Translations under genes and position numbers: made by a program
In this document: in pieces, positions 1 to 7,856 of the stretch
Position numbering within the stretch: position 1 is the stretch's first letter
How the letters are laid out: each line of letters starts with the position of its first letter
DNA from: Roseovarius faecimaris
Lineage (GTDB): Bacteria > Pseudomonadota > Alphaproteobacteria > Rhodobacterales > Rhodobacteraceae
Assembly (NCBI RefSeq): GCF_009762325.1
Contig: NZ_CP034348.1
Span: 3,478,501-3,542,500, forward strand
Direction: 5' to 3'
DNA: 64,000 bases
The notes under the pieces: generated by a model
Told to the model about the DNA's origin: nothing
Seen by the model: the letters and a program-made list of their open reading frames with translations, nothing else
Databases searched by the model: none

Positions 1-675
1 CGATTGGAAAATGGTCCGCCCGCGATAGGGAAACGCCTCTTCCGCCGGGTCGAGCACCTGCATCAGGATGCCCTGCACCCCCCGGTCAGCCGCCGCCGTC
101 AGCGCCGCCTTCACCGCGCTGACATCGCCCATGAAATCCGACAGCATCAGCGCCCGGCCATGCGCGGGCATACCGCGCAGGTCGGGGCTCCCGTAATCCT
201 CGGCCTGCTCGTCCAGCAAGGCCGCCGTCAGCCGCGACAGCTGCGCCTCGCCCCGGCGCGGGGGCAGCGCCGCTCCGGTCAGGCCCACCCGCTCGCCCGC
301 GCGGTTCAGCAGGATCGCCACCGCCAGCGCCAGAAGCCGCGCCCGGTCGGCCTTCTGCGGCAGGTTTTCCTCGGAGGCGAAACGCATCGATGCGGCGTTA
401 TCCACCCACAGCATCACCGATTGCGCGATCTGCCACTCGCGTTGCTTGACGAATTGCGTGTCGCTCTTGGCCGACCGGCGGTGATCAATCAGCCGCCGTG
501 AGTCGCCGGGCTGCACCGGGCGGTATTGCCAGAAATCATCGCCCAGGCCAGAGCGGCGTCGGCCGTGCTCCCCCAACAGCACCGCACCGGCAAGGTGCTC
601 CGCCCGCGCCAGAAGCGGCGGCAGACGGGCGGCCTCGGCCTCGGCCCGGGCCCGGAGGGGAAGCGGCTGGCTCAC
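1..675 (-). CDS. DUF58 domain-containing protein (3' end cut by window edge)
   Basis: The reading frame starts at a GTG whose bases overlap the stop of the upstream MoxR ATPase gene (GTGA overlap, 673-675) and runs off the left edge with 225 codons visible. The segment FWQYRPVQPGDSRRLIDHRR around residues 42-61 is the DUF58 signature (R-x-Y-x-x-G-D-x-x-R-x-I-D), although the usual Trp after the Asp is His here. A von Willebrand-like fold follows, with a VDNAASM stretch resembling a degenerate MIDAS (D-x-S-x-S). DUF58 proteins are partners of MoxR AAA+ ATPases, and the four-base overlap fits co-translation with that gene. The cellular role of such pairs is poorly defined; chaperoning or metal insertion has been proposed. 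Confidence 0.9.
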   Translation of the reverse strand, partial: MSQPLPLRARAEAEAARLPPLLARAEHLAGAVLLGEHGRRRSGLGDDFWQYRPVQPGDSRRLIDHRRSAKSDTQFVKQREWQIAQSVMLWVDNAASMRFASEENLPQKADRARLLALAVAILLNRAGERVGLTGAALPPRRGEAQLSRLTAALLDEQAEDYGSPDLRGMPAHGRALMLSDFMGDVSAVKAALTAAADRGVQGILMQVLDPAEEAFPYRGRTIFQS

Positions 676-1679
676 GCGGCGGCCTCGATTCGGGTGACAT
701 CCTCGGTCACGCTGCGGATCAGTCCGGCCAGCGTGTCACCCCGCGCCCGCGCCGCGAAATTGAGCGCCATGCGGTGGCTCAGCACGGGCTGTGCAAGGGC
801 CGCCACATCATCCACATCCGGGGCAAGCCGCCCCTGCAGCATGGCCCGCGCCCGCACGGTCAGCATCAGCGCCTGCGCCGCGCGTGGCCCGGGGCCCCAG
901 GCCACCGTCTCGCGCACCTGTTCCGGCGCGCTGTCGTCTTCGGGGCGGAAGGCGCGGACGAGGTCCAGAATCGCCTCCATCACGCTCTCGCCTACCGGCA
1001 TCCGGCGCAGCAACATCTGCGCATCGACCAGCTCTGCGGCGGTAAAGACCTCATGCGCCTCGTCCTCGGCCACGCCGGTGGTGGCCAGCAGGATATCGCG
1101 CTCGGTGTCGCGGTCGGGATAGGGCACGTCGATCTGCACCAGGAACCGGTCAAGCTGCGCCTCGGGGAGCGGATAGGTACCCTCTTGCTCGATCGGGTTC
1201 TGCGTGGCCAGCACATGGAACGGTGCCGCCAGCGGCCGGTCCTGCCCGGCCACCGTCACCTGCCGTTCCTGCATCGCCTGCAGCAGCGCCGATTGCGTCC
1301 TTGGGCTGGCGCGGTTGATCTCATCGGCCATCAGAAGCTGACAGAAGATCGGGCCGGGAATGAACTTGAACGTCCGGCTGCCATCGGCCCCGGTTTCCAG
1401 CACCTCAGACCCCAGAATATCCGCAGGCATCAGATCGGGCGTGAACTGGATGCGATGCCCGTTCAGCCCCATCACCGTGCTCAGCGTCTCGACCAGCCGC
1501 GTTTTGCCCAGCCCCGGCAGACCGATCAGCAATCCGTGCCCGCCACACAGAAGCGCCGACAGGGACAGGTCCACCACCGTCTCCTGCCCGATGAACCGCT
1601 TGGTGATCGACGCCCGCGCCTGCGCCAGCTTCTCTTCCAGCGCCTCGATGCCCGTCACCAGTTCCGTATCATCGGTCAT
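672..1679 (-). CDS. MoxR family AAA+ ATPase
   Basis: This 335-residue protein has the MoxR layout: an N-terminal helical lead-in, a Walker A motif (GLPGLGKT, about residues 52-60), a Walker B with the MoxR-type DEINRA sequence, and a C-terminal lid. MoxR ATPases act as chaperones that remodel or load partner proteins, usually the products of adjacent DUF58/VWA genes, and the overlapping DUF58 gene downstream fits. The divergent DUF1285 gene starts 57 bases away, so the two directions share a short promoter region. Confidence 0.93.
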   Translation of the reverse strand: MTDDTELVTGIEALEEKLAQARASITKRFIGQETVVDLSLSALLCGGHGLLIGLPGLGKTRLVETLSTVMGLNGHRIQFTPDLMPADILGSEVLETGADGSRTFKFIPGPIFCQLLMADEINRASPRTQSALLQAMQERQVTVAGQDRPLAAPFHVLATQNPIEQEGTYPLPEAQLDRFLVQIDVPYPDRDTERDILLATTGVAEDEAHEVFTAAELVDAQMLLRRMPVGESVMEAILDLVRAFRPEDDSAPEQVRETVAWGPGPRAAQALMLTVRARAMLQGRLAPDVDDVAALAQPVLSHRMALNFAARARGDTLAGLIRSVTEDVTRIEAAA

Positions 1680-1736
1680 GGCAAATCTCCCGTGCTGCCT
1701 ATATCGTCTGAGTAGAGTGTATCGCGCGCAACCAAA

Positions 1737-2330
1737 ATGGCAAAAGGTATGAGCGACAAACAGATCACGACACCGTCAGCCCGGGACATTGAAAGCTCGG
1801 CCAAGGCGGTGCAGCAGAAGGGGCTGCCGCCCGTACACCTCTGGACTCCGCCTTTTTGTGGCGATCTGGACATGCGCATCGCCCGCGACGGAACGTGGTA
1901 TTACGAGGGCACCCCGATCAACCGGCCGGGCCTTGTGCGGCTGTTTTCCACCATCCTGAAACGCGAAGACGGGAAGTATTACCTCGTCACCCCGGTCGAA
2001 AAAGTGGGGATCACCGTCGATGATGCGCCTTTCGTCGCGGTTGATTTCGATGTGGCGGGGGAGGTTAAGGAACAAACGCTTTGTTTTGAAACCAACGTCG
2101 GCGATCATACGCTGGCCGGGCCGGACAATCCGATCCGCGTCACGCGCGATGCCGCAACCGGAGAGCCCTCGCCCTATGTGCATGTGCGCGCCGGGCTGGA
2201 GGCGCTCATCGACCGCAAAAGTTTTTACCGCATGGTGGAGCTTGGCGAGCATCACGAGGGCTGGTTTGGCGTCTGGTCGGGCGGGGCGTTCTTTGGCCTG
2301 ATCCCCTCGGATGAACTGGTCGAGGGCTGA
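1737..2330 (+). CDS. DUF1285 domain-containing protein
   Basis: The protein has 197 residues, or 193 if the second ATG at 1749 is used; an AAAAGG run sits between the two ATGs, so the exact start is open. The segment PFCGDLDMRIARDGTWYYEG, followed by PINRPGLVRLFSTILKRED, is the typical DUF1285 opening, and the length fits the family. The biochemical function is unknown. It is divergent from moxR/DUF58 and followed after three bases by a hydroxypyruvate-isomerase-like gene, so it is probably the first gene of a two-gene operon. Confidence 0.88.
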   Translation: MAKGMSDKQITTPSARDIESSAKAVQQKGLPPVHLWTPPFCGDLDMRIARDGTWYYEGTPINRPGLVRLFSTILKREDGKYYLVTPVEKVGITVDDAPFVAVDFDVAGEVKEQTLCFETNVGDHTLAGPDNPIRVTRDAATGEPSPYVHVRAGLEALIDRKSFYRMVELGEHHEGWFGVWSGGAFFGLIPSDELVEG

Positions 2331-2333
2331 ACG

Positions 2334-3095
2334 ATGCCGCGCTTTGCCGCCAATCTGTCGATGCTCTTTCGCGAGGTGCCGCTGCTGGAACGTTTCGGCG
2401 CCGCGCGGCAGGCCGGGTTCAAGGCGGTCGAAGTGCTCTTTCCCTATGACGAGCCGGGCAATCAGGTGTTGAACGCCATCGACATCAACAAGCTGCACCT
2501 GTGCCTGATCAATGGCCCGCCACCCAACTACGCCGGAGGCGCGCGCGGTTTTGCGGCGCTCCCCGGAGGCGAGGCGCGGTTTGAGCATGATTTCAAACGG
2601 GTGCTGCGCTATGCAGACCTTCTGAAACCGCAGCATATTCACATTATGGCGGGGGTTGCGTCCGGCCCTGAGGCGCATGCGGCATTCGTGCGCAATCTCA
2701 GATGGGCGGCGGCCCAAGCACCCGGGCAGTCGCTGACCATCGAGCCGATCAACCCCTTGGATATGCCCGGCTATTTCCTGAATGATTTCGATCAGGCGGC
2801 CGAGATCCTCGACAAGGTGGACGCCCCGAATGTGAACCTGCAATTCGACGCCTATCATGCCCATCGGATCACCGGCGATACACTGGCGGCCTGGGACAAA
2901 CACGGCGCCCGCGCGGTCCACATCCAGATGGCCCGCGCCGAGGGGCGGCACGAACCGGATGCCACCGGCGCCATCGACTACCCTGCCTTCTTCGCCCGCC
3001 TGGACGCGGACGGCTACGACGGCTGGGTCAGCGCCGAATACATCCCCGAGGGCCTGACCGAAGAGGGGCTCGGCTGGTTCACCAGCGGGCTTTGA
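2334..3095 (+). CDS. Hydroxypyruvate isomerase family TIM-barrel protein
   Basis: At 253 residues it matches the Hyi/OtnI family of xylose-isomerase-like TIM barrels. Family landmarks are the opening FAANLSMLF, the INGPPPNYAGG stretch, the metal-binding E in LTIEPIN, the QFDAYHAHR segment and the closing SAEYIPEG. Relatives isomerise hydroxypyruvate and tartronate semialdehyde, or 2-oxo-tetronates; the exact substrate cannot be read from sequence. It starts three bases after the DUF1285 stop. No glyoxylate carboligase or tartronate reductase gene is beside it, so a glyoxylate-pathway role is not supported by context. Confidence 0.85.
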   Translation: MPRFAANLSMLFREVPLLERFGAARQAGFKAVEVLFPYDEPGNQVLNAIDINKLHLCLINGPPPNYAGGARGFAALPGGEARFEHDFKRVLRYADLLKPQHIHIMAGVASGPEAHAAFVRNLRWAAAQAPGQSLTIEPINPLDMPGYFLNDFDQAAEILDKVDAPNVNLQFDAYHAHRITGDTLAAWDKHGARAVHIQMARAEGRHEPDATGAIDYPAFFARLDADGYDGWVSAEYIPEGLTEEGLGWFTSGL

Positions 3096-3145
3096 CCAGG
3101 CTGATCTCTCTGGCGTTTGCACCAGACGCGGCATAGGCTCTTTTC

Positions 3146-4108
3146 ATGTCCACGCGCACCCTCAACCCGATTGCCGCTTTTGACATCATCGATGGCACGC
3201 CAACCGCCATTGATGACCCCTGGCCCGGGCTTGAGGCTGCGTCGGGTTATCGCTGGCTGCATCTCGATCTGACCCAGGACAGCGTGGAGCCCTGGGCGCG
3301 TGAACATCTGCCCCGCATTGCGCGCCACGCGCTTTTGCAAACCGAAACCCGGCCGCGATGCGATCTGTTGGAGGATGGGCTGATCCTCAACCTGCGCGGC
3401 GTCAACCTCAACCCCGAGGCCAGCCCGGATGACATGGTCTCCCTGCGGATCTGGGTGACCCGAACGGCCCTTGTCACCGCCCGCGTCCGCAAGGTGTGGG
3501 CTGTGGACGAAATGCGCAAAGCCGCGCAGAACGGACAGGCACCGGACAGTATCGGCGCCTTTCTGGTCGAGCTTGTGACCGGCCTGACCGCGCGGATCGA
3601 AACCGTATCGCTCGACCTGGAGGACCAGACAGATCGGCTCGAAGACCAACTCTTCGACGGCAGGAAACCCGCGCGCGGACAGCTCACCGGGCTGCGTCAG
3701 TCCGTGATCAGAATGCGGCGCTTCATCGCCCCGCAGCGGGATGCAATCACGGCGTTGATGCAACTCGAAGACTGGCTCATGACCCGACAGGAGCGCGCCC
3801 ATCTTCGCGAGGCCGGAAACCGCACACGGCGGATCGTGGAAGAGCTGGAGTCGGTGCGCGACCGCCTTCAAGCCCTTCAGGATCAGCTCGAAGCCGACCA
3901 CGCGCAGCGGTTGGGGCGGCACAGCCATATCCTGTCTATCGTTGCCGCCATCTTCCTTCCGCTGGGATTTTTGACCGGCCTCTTTGGCGTGAACATCGCA
4001 GGCATGCCCGGCATGGTCAGCCCGATGGCCTTCTGGTGGCTCGTCGGCGGCTCTGTGGCGCTCGGCGTGGTGCTCTATCTGGTGTTCAAGCTGGCGGACT
4101 GGCTCTAG
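3146..4108 (+). CDS. zntB: ZntB-like zinc transporter (CorA superfamily)
   Basis: This 320-residue inner-membrane protein has a long cytoplasmic N-terminal domain, a helical stalk with coiled-coil character (about 165-255) and two C-terminal transmembrane helices. The first helix ends in FGVNIAGMPG: the CorA G-M-N pore motif is G-V-N here, which together with the following GMPG is the ZntB variant associated with zinc rather than magnesium. It is probably a homopentamer. Its stop overlaps the stop of the convergent aminotransferase gene in a shared CTAG (4105-4108). Confidence 0.85.
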   Translation: MSTRTLNPIAAFDIIDGTPTAIDDPWPGLEAASGYRWLHLDLTQDSVEPWAREHLPRIARHALLQTETRPRCDLLEDGLILNLRGVNLNPEASPDDMVSLRIWVTRTALVTARVRKVWAVDEMRKAAQNGQAPDSIGAFLVELVTGLTARIETVSLDLEDQTDRLEDQLFDGRKPARGQLTGLRQSVIRMRRFIAPQRDAITALMQLEDWLMTRQERAHLREAGNRTRRIVEELESVRDRLQALQDQLEADHAQRLGRHSHILSIVAAIFLPLGFLTGLFGVNIAGMPGMVSPMAFWWLVGGSVALGVVLYLVFKLADWL

Positions 4109-5442
4109 CCCAAATGCTCGGCCAGATCGGCAAAGCTGCGGTCCAGCGCGCCAAGCACATGATCCATATCCTCCATCGCCAGACAGAGCGGCGGGACCAT
4201 CCGTAACACGTTGCGATAATTGCCGGATTTCGACACGATGATGCCATGCTCCCGGGTCCGTTCAAAGACGAAGGCCGTCTCTTCCATGGCTGGTCCCTTG
4301 GTGTCGTGATCACGGACCAGCTCGATCGCCTGCATGAATCCCGTGCCCCGCACATTCCCGATGATCGGATAGCGCGCGGCAAGGTCCTTGAGCCCCTGAT
4401 GCAGCACCGCGCCGACCTTGCTGGCGTTCTCGACCATGCGATCCTCCTGAATGACACGCAGAACCGCCCGCCCCGCCGCACTGGCCGCCGGGTTGGCGCC
4501 GTAGGTGTGGAACAGGAACTTGCCCGCCATCGCCTCGGCGACGTCGCGTTTTGCGACGACGGCACCGAGGGGGATGCCGTTGCCGATGCCTTTGGCCATG
4601 ACGACGATGTCGGGGACAACATCATGATGCTCAAAGCCCCAGAGGGCGCGGCCGGTTTTGCCGAAGCCCGATTGCACCTCGTCGATGATCATGAGGCCCC
4701 CGGCGGCGCGGATACGTTCCGCCGCGCCGGAGATAAACCCTTGTGGCATCTCGACAATTCCGCCGTAGCCCTGCACCGGCTCGATGATCATCCCGGCCAC
4801 AGAACCCGTGGTGGCGGTGGCCAGAGTGCGCTCCAGATCGACCAGATAAGGCTCCACCCCCGGCCCATGCACCCCGCGATACTGGTTGGGATCGGAGGTG
4901 AAACAGATGTTGCTCAACTGCCCCGCATTGTGCCGGAAATTCTGTAGCCCCGTCACCGACTGCGCCCCGTAAGTGGCTCCATGGTAAGAGTTTTCCAGGG
5001 CTATTACGTCAAGGTTACCAGTGCGCACGCGGGCCATCATCAACGCCAGGTCAATCGCCTCGGCGCCGGAGTTGGTGAAATGCACGACCCAGTCCTCTCC
5101 GGCGGGCATGGTGGCGGCCAGCTCCTCGGCGAAATGCGCCGGGACGGGGTGATAAAACATTGTGGTACAATGGGTTAGCTCTGCCACCTGCGCCTGCACG
5201 GCGGCGACGACTGCCGGATGGGCGTGGCCGACGGAGATGCAGAGGTTCATGCCGAGCAGATCGGTCAGGCGATTGCCCTCCTCATCCCATACGTATTGCA
5301 TGGAACCTTTCTTTAGAATCAAGGGCTTGGCATAGGGGACAAAGGCGCGTTGGGAGGCGGCATAATAGCGGTCACGCCGGGCGATGATCTCATCCGTGTC
5401 CCAACTGACCGGGGCCGGATCGTAGCTGTGAGGTCCGTCCAT
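4105..5442 (-). CDS. Class III PLP-dependent aminotransferase (AGXT2-like)
   Basis: This 445-residue fold-type I aminotransferase carries the class III landmarks: NSGAEAIDLALMMAR for phosphate binding, the SYHGATYG segment, the IIDEVQSGFGKTG motif with the cofactor-contacting Asp, and the Schiff-base lysine in VVMAKGIGNG. Overall it resembles alanine-glyoxylate aminotransferase 2 and omega-amino acid transaminases. The amino donor cannot be assigned from sequence. The gene is monocistronic. TGTACA palindromes upstream (5576-5614) may be its operators. Confidence 0.87.
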   Translation of the reverse strand: MDGPHSYDPAPVSWDTDEIIARRDRYYAASQRAFVPYAKPLILKKGSMQYVWDEEGNRLTDLLGMNLCISVGHAHPAVVAAVQAQVAELTHCTTMFYHPVPAHFAEELAATMPAGEDWVVHFTNSGAEAIDLALMMARVRTGNLDVIALENSYHGATYGAQSVTGLQNFRHNAGQLSNICFTSDPNQYRGVHGPGVEPYLVDLERTLATATTGSVAGMIIEPVQGYGGIVEMPQGFISGAAERIRAAGGLMIIDEVQSGFGKTGRALWGFEHHDVVPDIVVMAKGIGNGIPLGAVVAKRDVAEAMAGKFLFHTYGANPAASAAGRAVLRVIQEDRMVENASKVGAVLHQGLKDLAARYPIIGNVRGTGFMQAIELVRDHDTKGPAMEETAFVFERTREHGIIVSKSGNYRNVLRMVPPLCLAMEDMDHVLGALDRSFADLAEHLG

Positions 5443-5575
5443 TTTGCGTGCCTTTCCAATGGCTTAAAAGGTATCAACGCAGAGCCTAGCGCGGATCGGC
5501 GATTCCCGATAGGGGGTTGTGCCGCGCGGGGGCCAAAGGCGCGGAGACAGGCACGCCCGGGACAGGCGAAAATTC

Positions 5576-5614
5576 TGTACAGTTTGTACAGTTTACCCCC
5601 CTGAATTGTACAAT
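5576..5614. promoter_or_regulatory. Tandem TGTACA palindromes, candidate operator
   Basis: TGTACAGTT occurs twice head to tail (5576-5584 and 5585-5593), followed by the perfect palindrome ATTGTACAAT (5605-5614). They lie in the divergent region between the aminotransferase gene (start 5442, minus) and the antitoxin-like gene (start 5690, plus). Spaced copies of one hexamer suggest a dimeric regulator site. Which gene is controlled, and by what protein, is inference. Confidence 0.45.
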
Positions 5615-5689
5615 CGACGGATCGCGACACTTGGCCCCAGCGGGCGGTGCGGTTCGGTTTGGTTAACCTCTCGGCGCGAGGCTGGCGGC

Positions 5690-5929
5690 ATGTACCGCAT
5701 CCTTCCGGCCCATGTGTTTCGCCTCAGCTTCAGCCAGACCCTGCTGCGCGTCGGGCAAGGGGCCGAACGCGTGCTGATCACGCGGAACGGGCATGACCTG
5801 GCGGGGCTGGTGTCGGTGCATGACCTCGACCGGCTGGAAAAGGTGGACGCCCATAGCACGGAAATGATGGAGGAACGCCACCGGCGGATGATGGCGGAGT
5901 TTCGGCGGTTGAAGGAGGGGGGTGGGTGA
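5690..5929 (+). CDS. Phd/YefM-like antitoxin (orphan)
   Basis: The 79-residue product starts MYRILPAHVFR. It has the Phd/YefM pattern: a short beta-alpha start, SFSQTLLRVGQGAERVLITRNG (a variant of the family's helix followed by the V-x-I-T-x-x-G strand), then a G-L-V-S-V-H-D-L-D-R-L-E segment and a charged C-terminal tail that would bind a toxin. Such proteins bind DNA as dimers and neutralise a toxin encoded just downstream. No intact toxin gene follows: a well-spaced ribosome site points to a second frame at 5926, which ends after 18 codons at the edge of an AT-rich island. Confidence 0.72.
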   Translation: MYRILPAHVFRLSFSQTLLRVGQGAERVLITRNGHDLAGLVSVHDLDRLEKVDAHSTEMMEERHRRMMAEFRRLKEGGG

Positions 5930-5982
5930 ACGACGATTTCAACGCTGCGCAACAATTTACTAAGCCACCTACTCGAGATTGA
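5926..5982 (+). pseudogene. Truncated second gene of the antitoxin operon (possible toxin remnant)
   Basis: A consensus Shine-Dalgarno AAGGAGG (5912-5918) lies seven bases before a GTG at 5926 that overlaps the antitoxin stop (GTGA). This is the arrangement of a translationally coupled partner gene. The frame reads M-N-D-D-F-N-A-A-Q-Q-F-T-K and stops at 5980-5982. Composition switches from GC-rich to AT-rich near 5950, inside this frame. I infer that the partner gene was cut by insertion of the DUF262/HEPN island. The remaining 18 residues are too short to identify a toxin family. Confidence 0.4.
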
Positions 5983-5989
5983 AGCGATG

Positions 5990-6496
5990 CTAACGCCTCA
6001 TTGCTCTATCTATACATCGGATTAGTTCTTTCCCATGCTCGTAAGCGGTTTTTAGATCGCCATAAGTAGCGGTATTTGGCCAAACACCCTCGTGTACAAA
6101 ATTGTGACGCCAGATAATAAGATTTCCATAGCTGCTTTTCACGCTACCCTGTCGACTAGACAATGCTGCTTCCTCTGCGCTCTTCAACTCGCGATCAAAT
6201 CTATCACAATATTTTTTTCCAAAGGAGAAGATGTGGCGTTTCCGAATATCGCTTAGCTTGATTTGTCCGTTCAGTCGTTCAAACCTACTTCTCGCTAATT
6301 CTCCCAACGCTCGATGCTTTTGATCTGAAAAACGATAAATTATGTCTTTTATTGCCAACTCATAAGCTGTTACGGCAGAGATCGCCAGAAAGCCGAGGTA
6401 TCTTGAACGAATAAAATCGTCCGGCAGGCCCGTGATTACCCCATCGACGTGCTCCAAATAGTCATCAGCTAAATTAAATCTGTCTTCGAATGGCAT
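5990..6496 (-). CDS. HEPN domain protein, putative RNase effector of a DUF262-HEPN pair
   Basis: This all-helical 168-residue protein carries an R-X4-H motif in the segment WRHNFVHEG (R130, H135), the catalytic signature of HEPN RNases, preceded by a helix rich in conserved-looking aromatic and acidic residues (AVTAYELAIKDIIYRF). Its size and shape resemble the RiboL-PSP or MAE_28990-like HEPN groups, but I cannot place it in one. Its ATG lies two bases after the stop of the DUF262 gene, so the two are translated from one message. The gene is much richer in A+T than its neighbours and uses rare-looking codons, a sign of recent transfer. A defence or toxin role is inference from family behaviour. 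Confidence 0.7.
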   Translation of the reverse strand: MPFEDRFNLADDYLEHVDGVITGLPDDFIRSRYLGFLAISAVTAYELAIKDIIYRFSDQKHRALGELARSRFERLNGQIKLSDIRKRHIFSFGKKYCDRFDRELKSAEEAALSSRQGSVKSSYGNLIIWRHNFVHEGVWPNTATYGDLKTAYEHGKELIRCIDRAMRR

Positions 6497-6498
6497 AC

Positions 6499-7548
6499 TT
6501 AACGCAGGTGTCTGGTTGCGATTTTTAACCTCTCTTCAACGGTCACAGTGTCACTTGTATTGAAATAAATACACTGCTTGAAATCATCATCTTCATATAG
6601 CTCCTCCATCTTTTCTCTTAGATTAGACGGAAGCTTTTTCGCCTTTGGCAACAGTGCGTAGTAGACTGAATCCAGTGCAGCTAAGTTGATAGGGCCTCTA
6701 ACATGGAAAGGGCGTTCGCCTATCTCAGTCAGAAGCGATTTCGTGACGGTTGTGAATGCGGATTTGAACTCTTTGAATACCTTTGACTTTGCCGTGCGAT
6801 TTGCAGCCATCGCCTTATTTAGAAATCCCTTCATGGGTTTTTCATAGTCGCTCCCAGAACTAAAGAATGAGAATACTCGCAAGATTATCTCAACATCTCG
6901 TTGATGTTTTTCAGGTTTGGGGCGACCGATTACTTCACGCCATTCTGGCAAATCATTTAGAGTTCTAAGTTCATTGACGATTTGTCCTGAAAAGACGCAG
7001 TTTCTTATTTCTTGCGGACGCAGAGGCGTACCGCCAGTATTAAGACGCTCAAACACATAGTACATACTTGTGTCATCATCCGAGGGAGCCAACTGCTTGA
7101 TGTTGACTACTCGCATGACAGTGTTTCTTAGTTTTCTTTGGTCTTCATCTGAAAGATCAACATAACGTTTCTTTGCATACGGGCTCTTCTCATCTAATCC
7201 GGAAAGCCTGAACACTTGACGTCTACCTTGTGCATTCTCTACGCCGAAAAATCCTTCAAAAAAGAATGCTATCGACGAGACTCTTTGTAGGCCGTCGATA
7301 ACCAATCTTTTTTCATCATCTCCTACATAAAAGAACACTTGCGGAACAGGCAATCCTAGAAGAAAAGACTCTATCAACAATGAAGACTGTTTGATTGTCC
7401 AAACAAAATTTCTTTGAAATTCAGGGGCTTCTATCTCTCCATCGGCCCACATCTCGGCCAACCCTTTTAGTGTATAGTCCGACGGGTAAATGTTAAGATC
7501 AAAACTAACGAATTGTTCGTTGTCTTCATTGTCAACATCGAATTCCAT
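6499..7548 (-). CDS. DUF262 (GmrS-like, ParB-fold) protein
   Basis: The protein has 349 residues from the ATG at 7548. DUF262 motifs are clear: PEFQRNFVW (42-50), the ParB/Srx-like VIDGLQRVSSI (83-93) and FERLNTGGTPLRPQEIRN (166-183). In GmrSD-type restriction enzymes this domain binds and hydrolyses nucleotides and recognises modified DNA, with a C-terminal DUF1524 HNH nuclease. Here the chain ends without any HNH motif and a HEPN gene follows two bases later, so the HEPN protein may replace the nuclease. An upstream in-frame TTG at 7623 is less likely as start because it lies in the predicted -35 element. A+T-rich composition marks the gene as foreign to this chromosome. Confidence 0.82.
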   Translation of the reverse strand: MEFDVDNEDNEQFVSFDLNIYPSDYTLKGLAEMWADGEIEAPEFQRNFVWTIKQSSLLIESFLLGLPVPQVFFYVGDDEKRLVIDGLQRVSSIAFFFEGFFGVENAQGRRQVFRLSGLDEKSPYAKKRYVDLSDEDQRKLRNTVMRVVNIKQLAPSDDDTSMYYVFERLNTGGTPLRPQEIRNCVFSGQIVNELRTLNDLPEWREVIGRPKPEKHQRDVEIILRVFSFFSSGSDYEKPMKGFLNKAMAANRTAKSKVFKEFKSAFTTVTKSLLTEIGERPFHVRGPINLAALDSVYYALLPKAKKLPSNLREKMEELYEDDDFKQCIYFNTSDTVTVEERLKIATRHLR

Positions 7549-7595
7549 ATCAGTTTCTTGATCAGTTTTGTCTTTGGTCAAAGTCGATTTTCTCC

Positions 7596-7623
7596 ATTTT
7601 ATCCTTGCGACAAAGTCCAACAA
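7596..7623 (-). promoter_or_regulatory. Predicted sigma70-type promoter of the DUF262-HEPN operon
   Basis: On the minus strand, TTGTTG (7623-7618) and TAAAAT (7601-7596) are separated by 16 bases, a good vegetative promoter. It lies about 50 bases before the ATG at 7548. An island-borne promoter explains how the operon can be expressed independently of polA upstream. Confidence 0.5.
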
Positions 7624-7856
7624 AACACTCTCTAAGGCAACCGCTTTGCGCGGAAATGGCTAACTTATCTCGCTCCCCCGCCGACGAACTGCGGTGCGGC
7701 GATCCGACTGTCCTTCTACAGCACTTTATCCCGGCCATATCCGAAAGACCTTTGAGCGGCGCGCCCAGCGCAACCCTATCGCCGTGCCGGGGGGCGGCCC
7801 GGCGATGGCGCGGCGGCTTCGCCTTGATTCCGCGCTGAGGGACAGGGGGGCGGAGG
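7624..7856. other. Gene-free junction between polA and the island
   Basis: Together with the promoter segment this makes 308 bases without a gene. Composition returns to GC-rich by about 7670. Several short open frames exist on both strands but none has a ribosome site or a recognisable product. No direct repeat or attachment site is evident by eye. Confidence 0.5.

Noticed and set aside
5990-7548. The DUF262 gene as a GmrSD restriction enzyme
   Set aside because: No DUF1524/HNH region is present in the protein or encoded next to it.
7549-7623. A TTG start at 7623 for the DUF262 gene
   Set aside because: The TTG overlaps the predicted -35 element, and the ATG at 7548 gives the normal acidic N-terminus before the domain.
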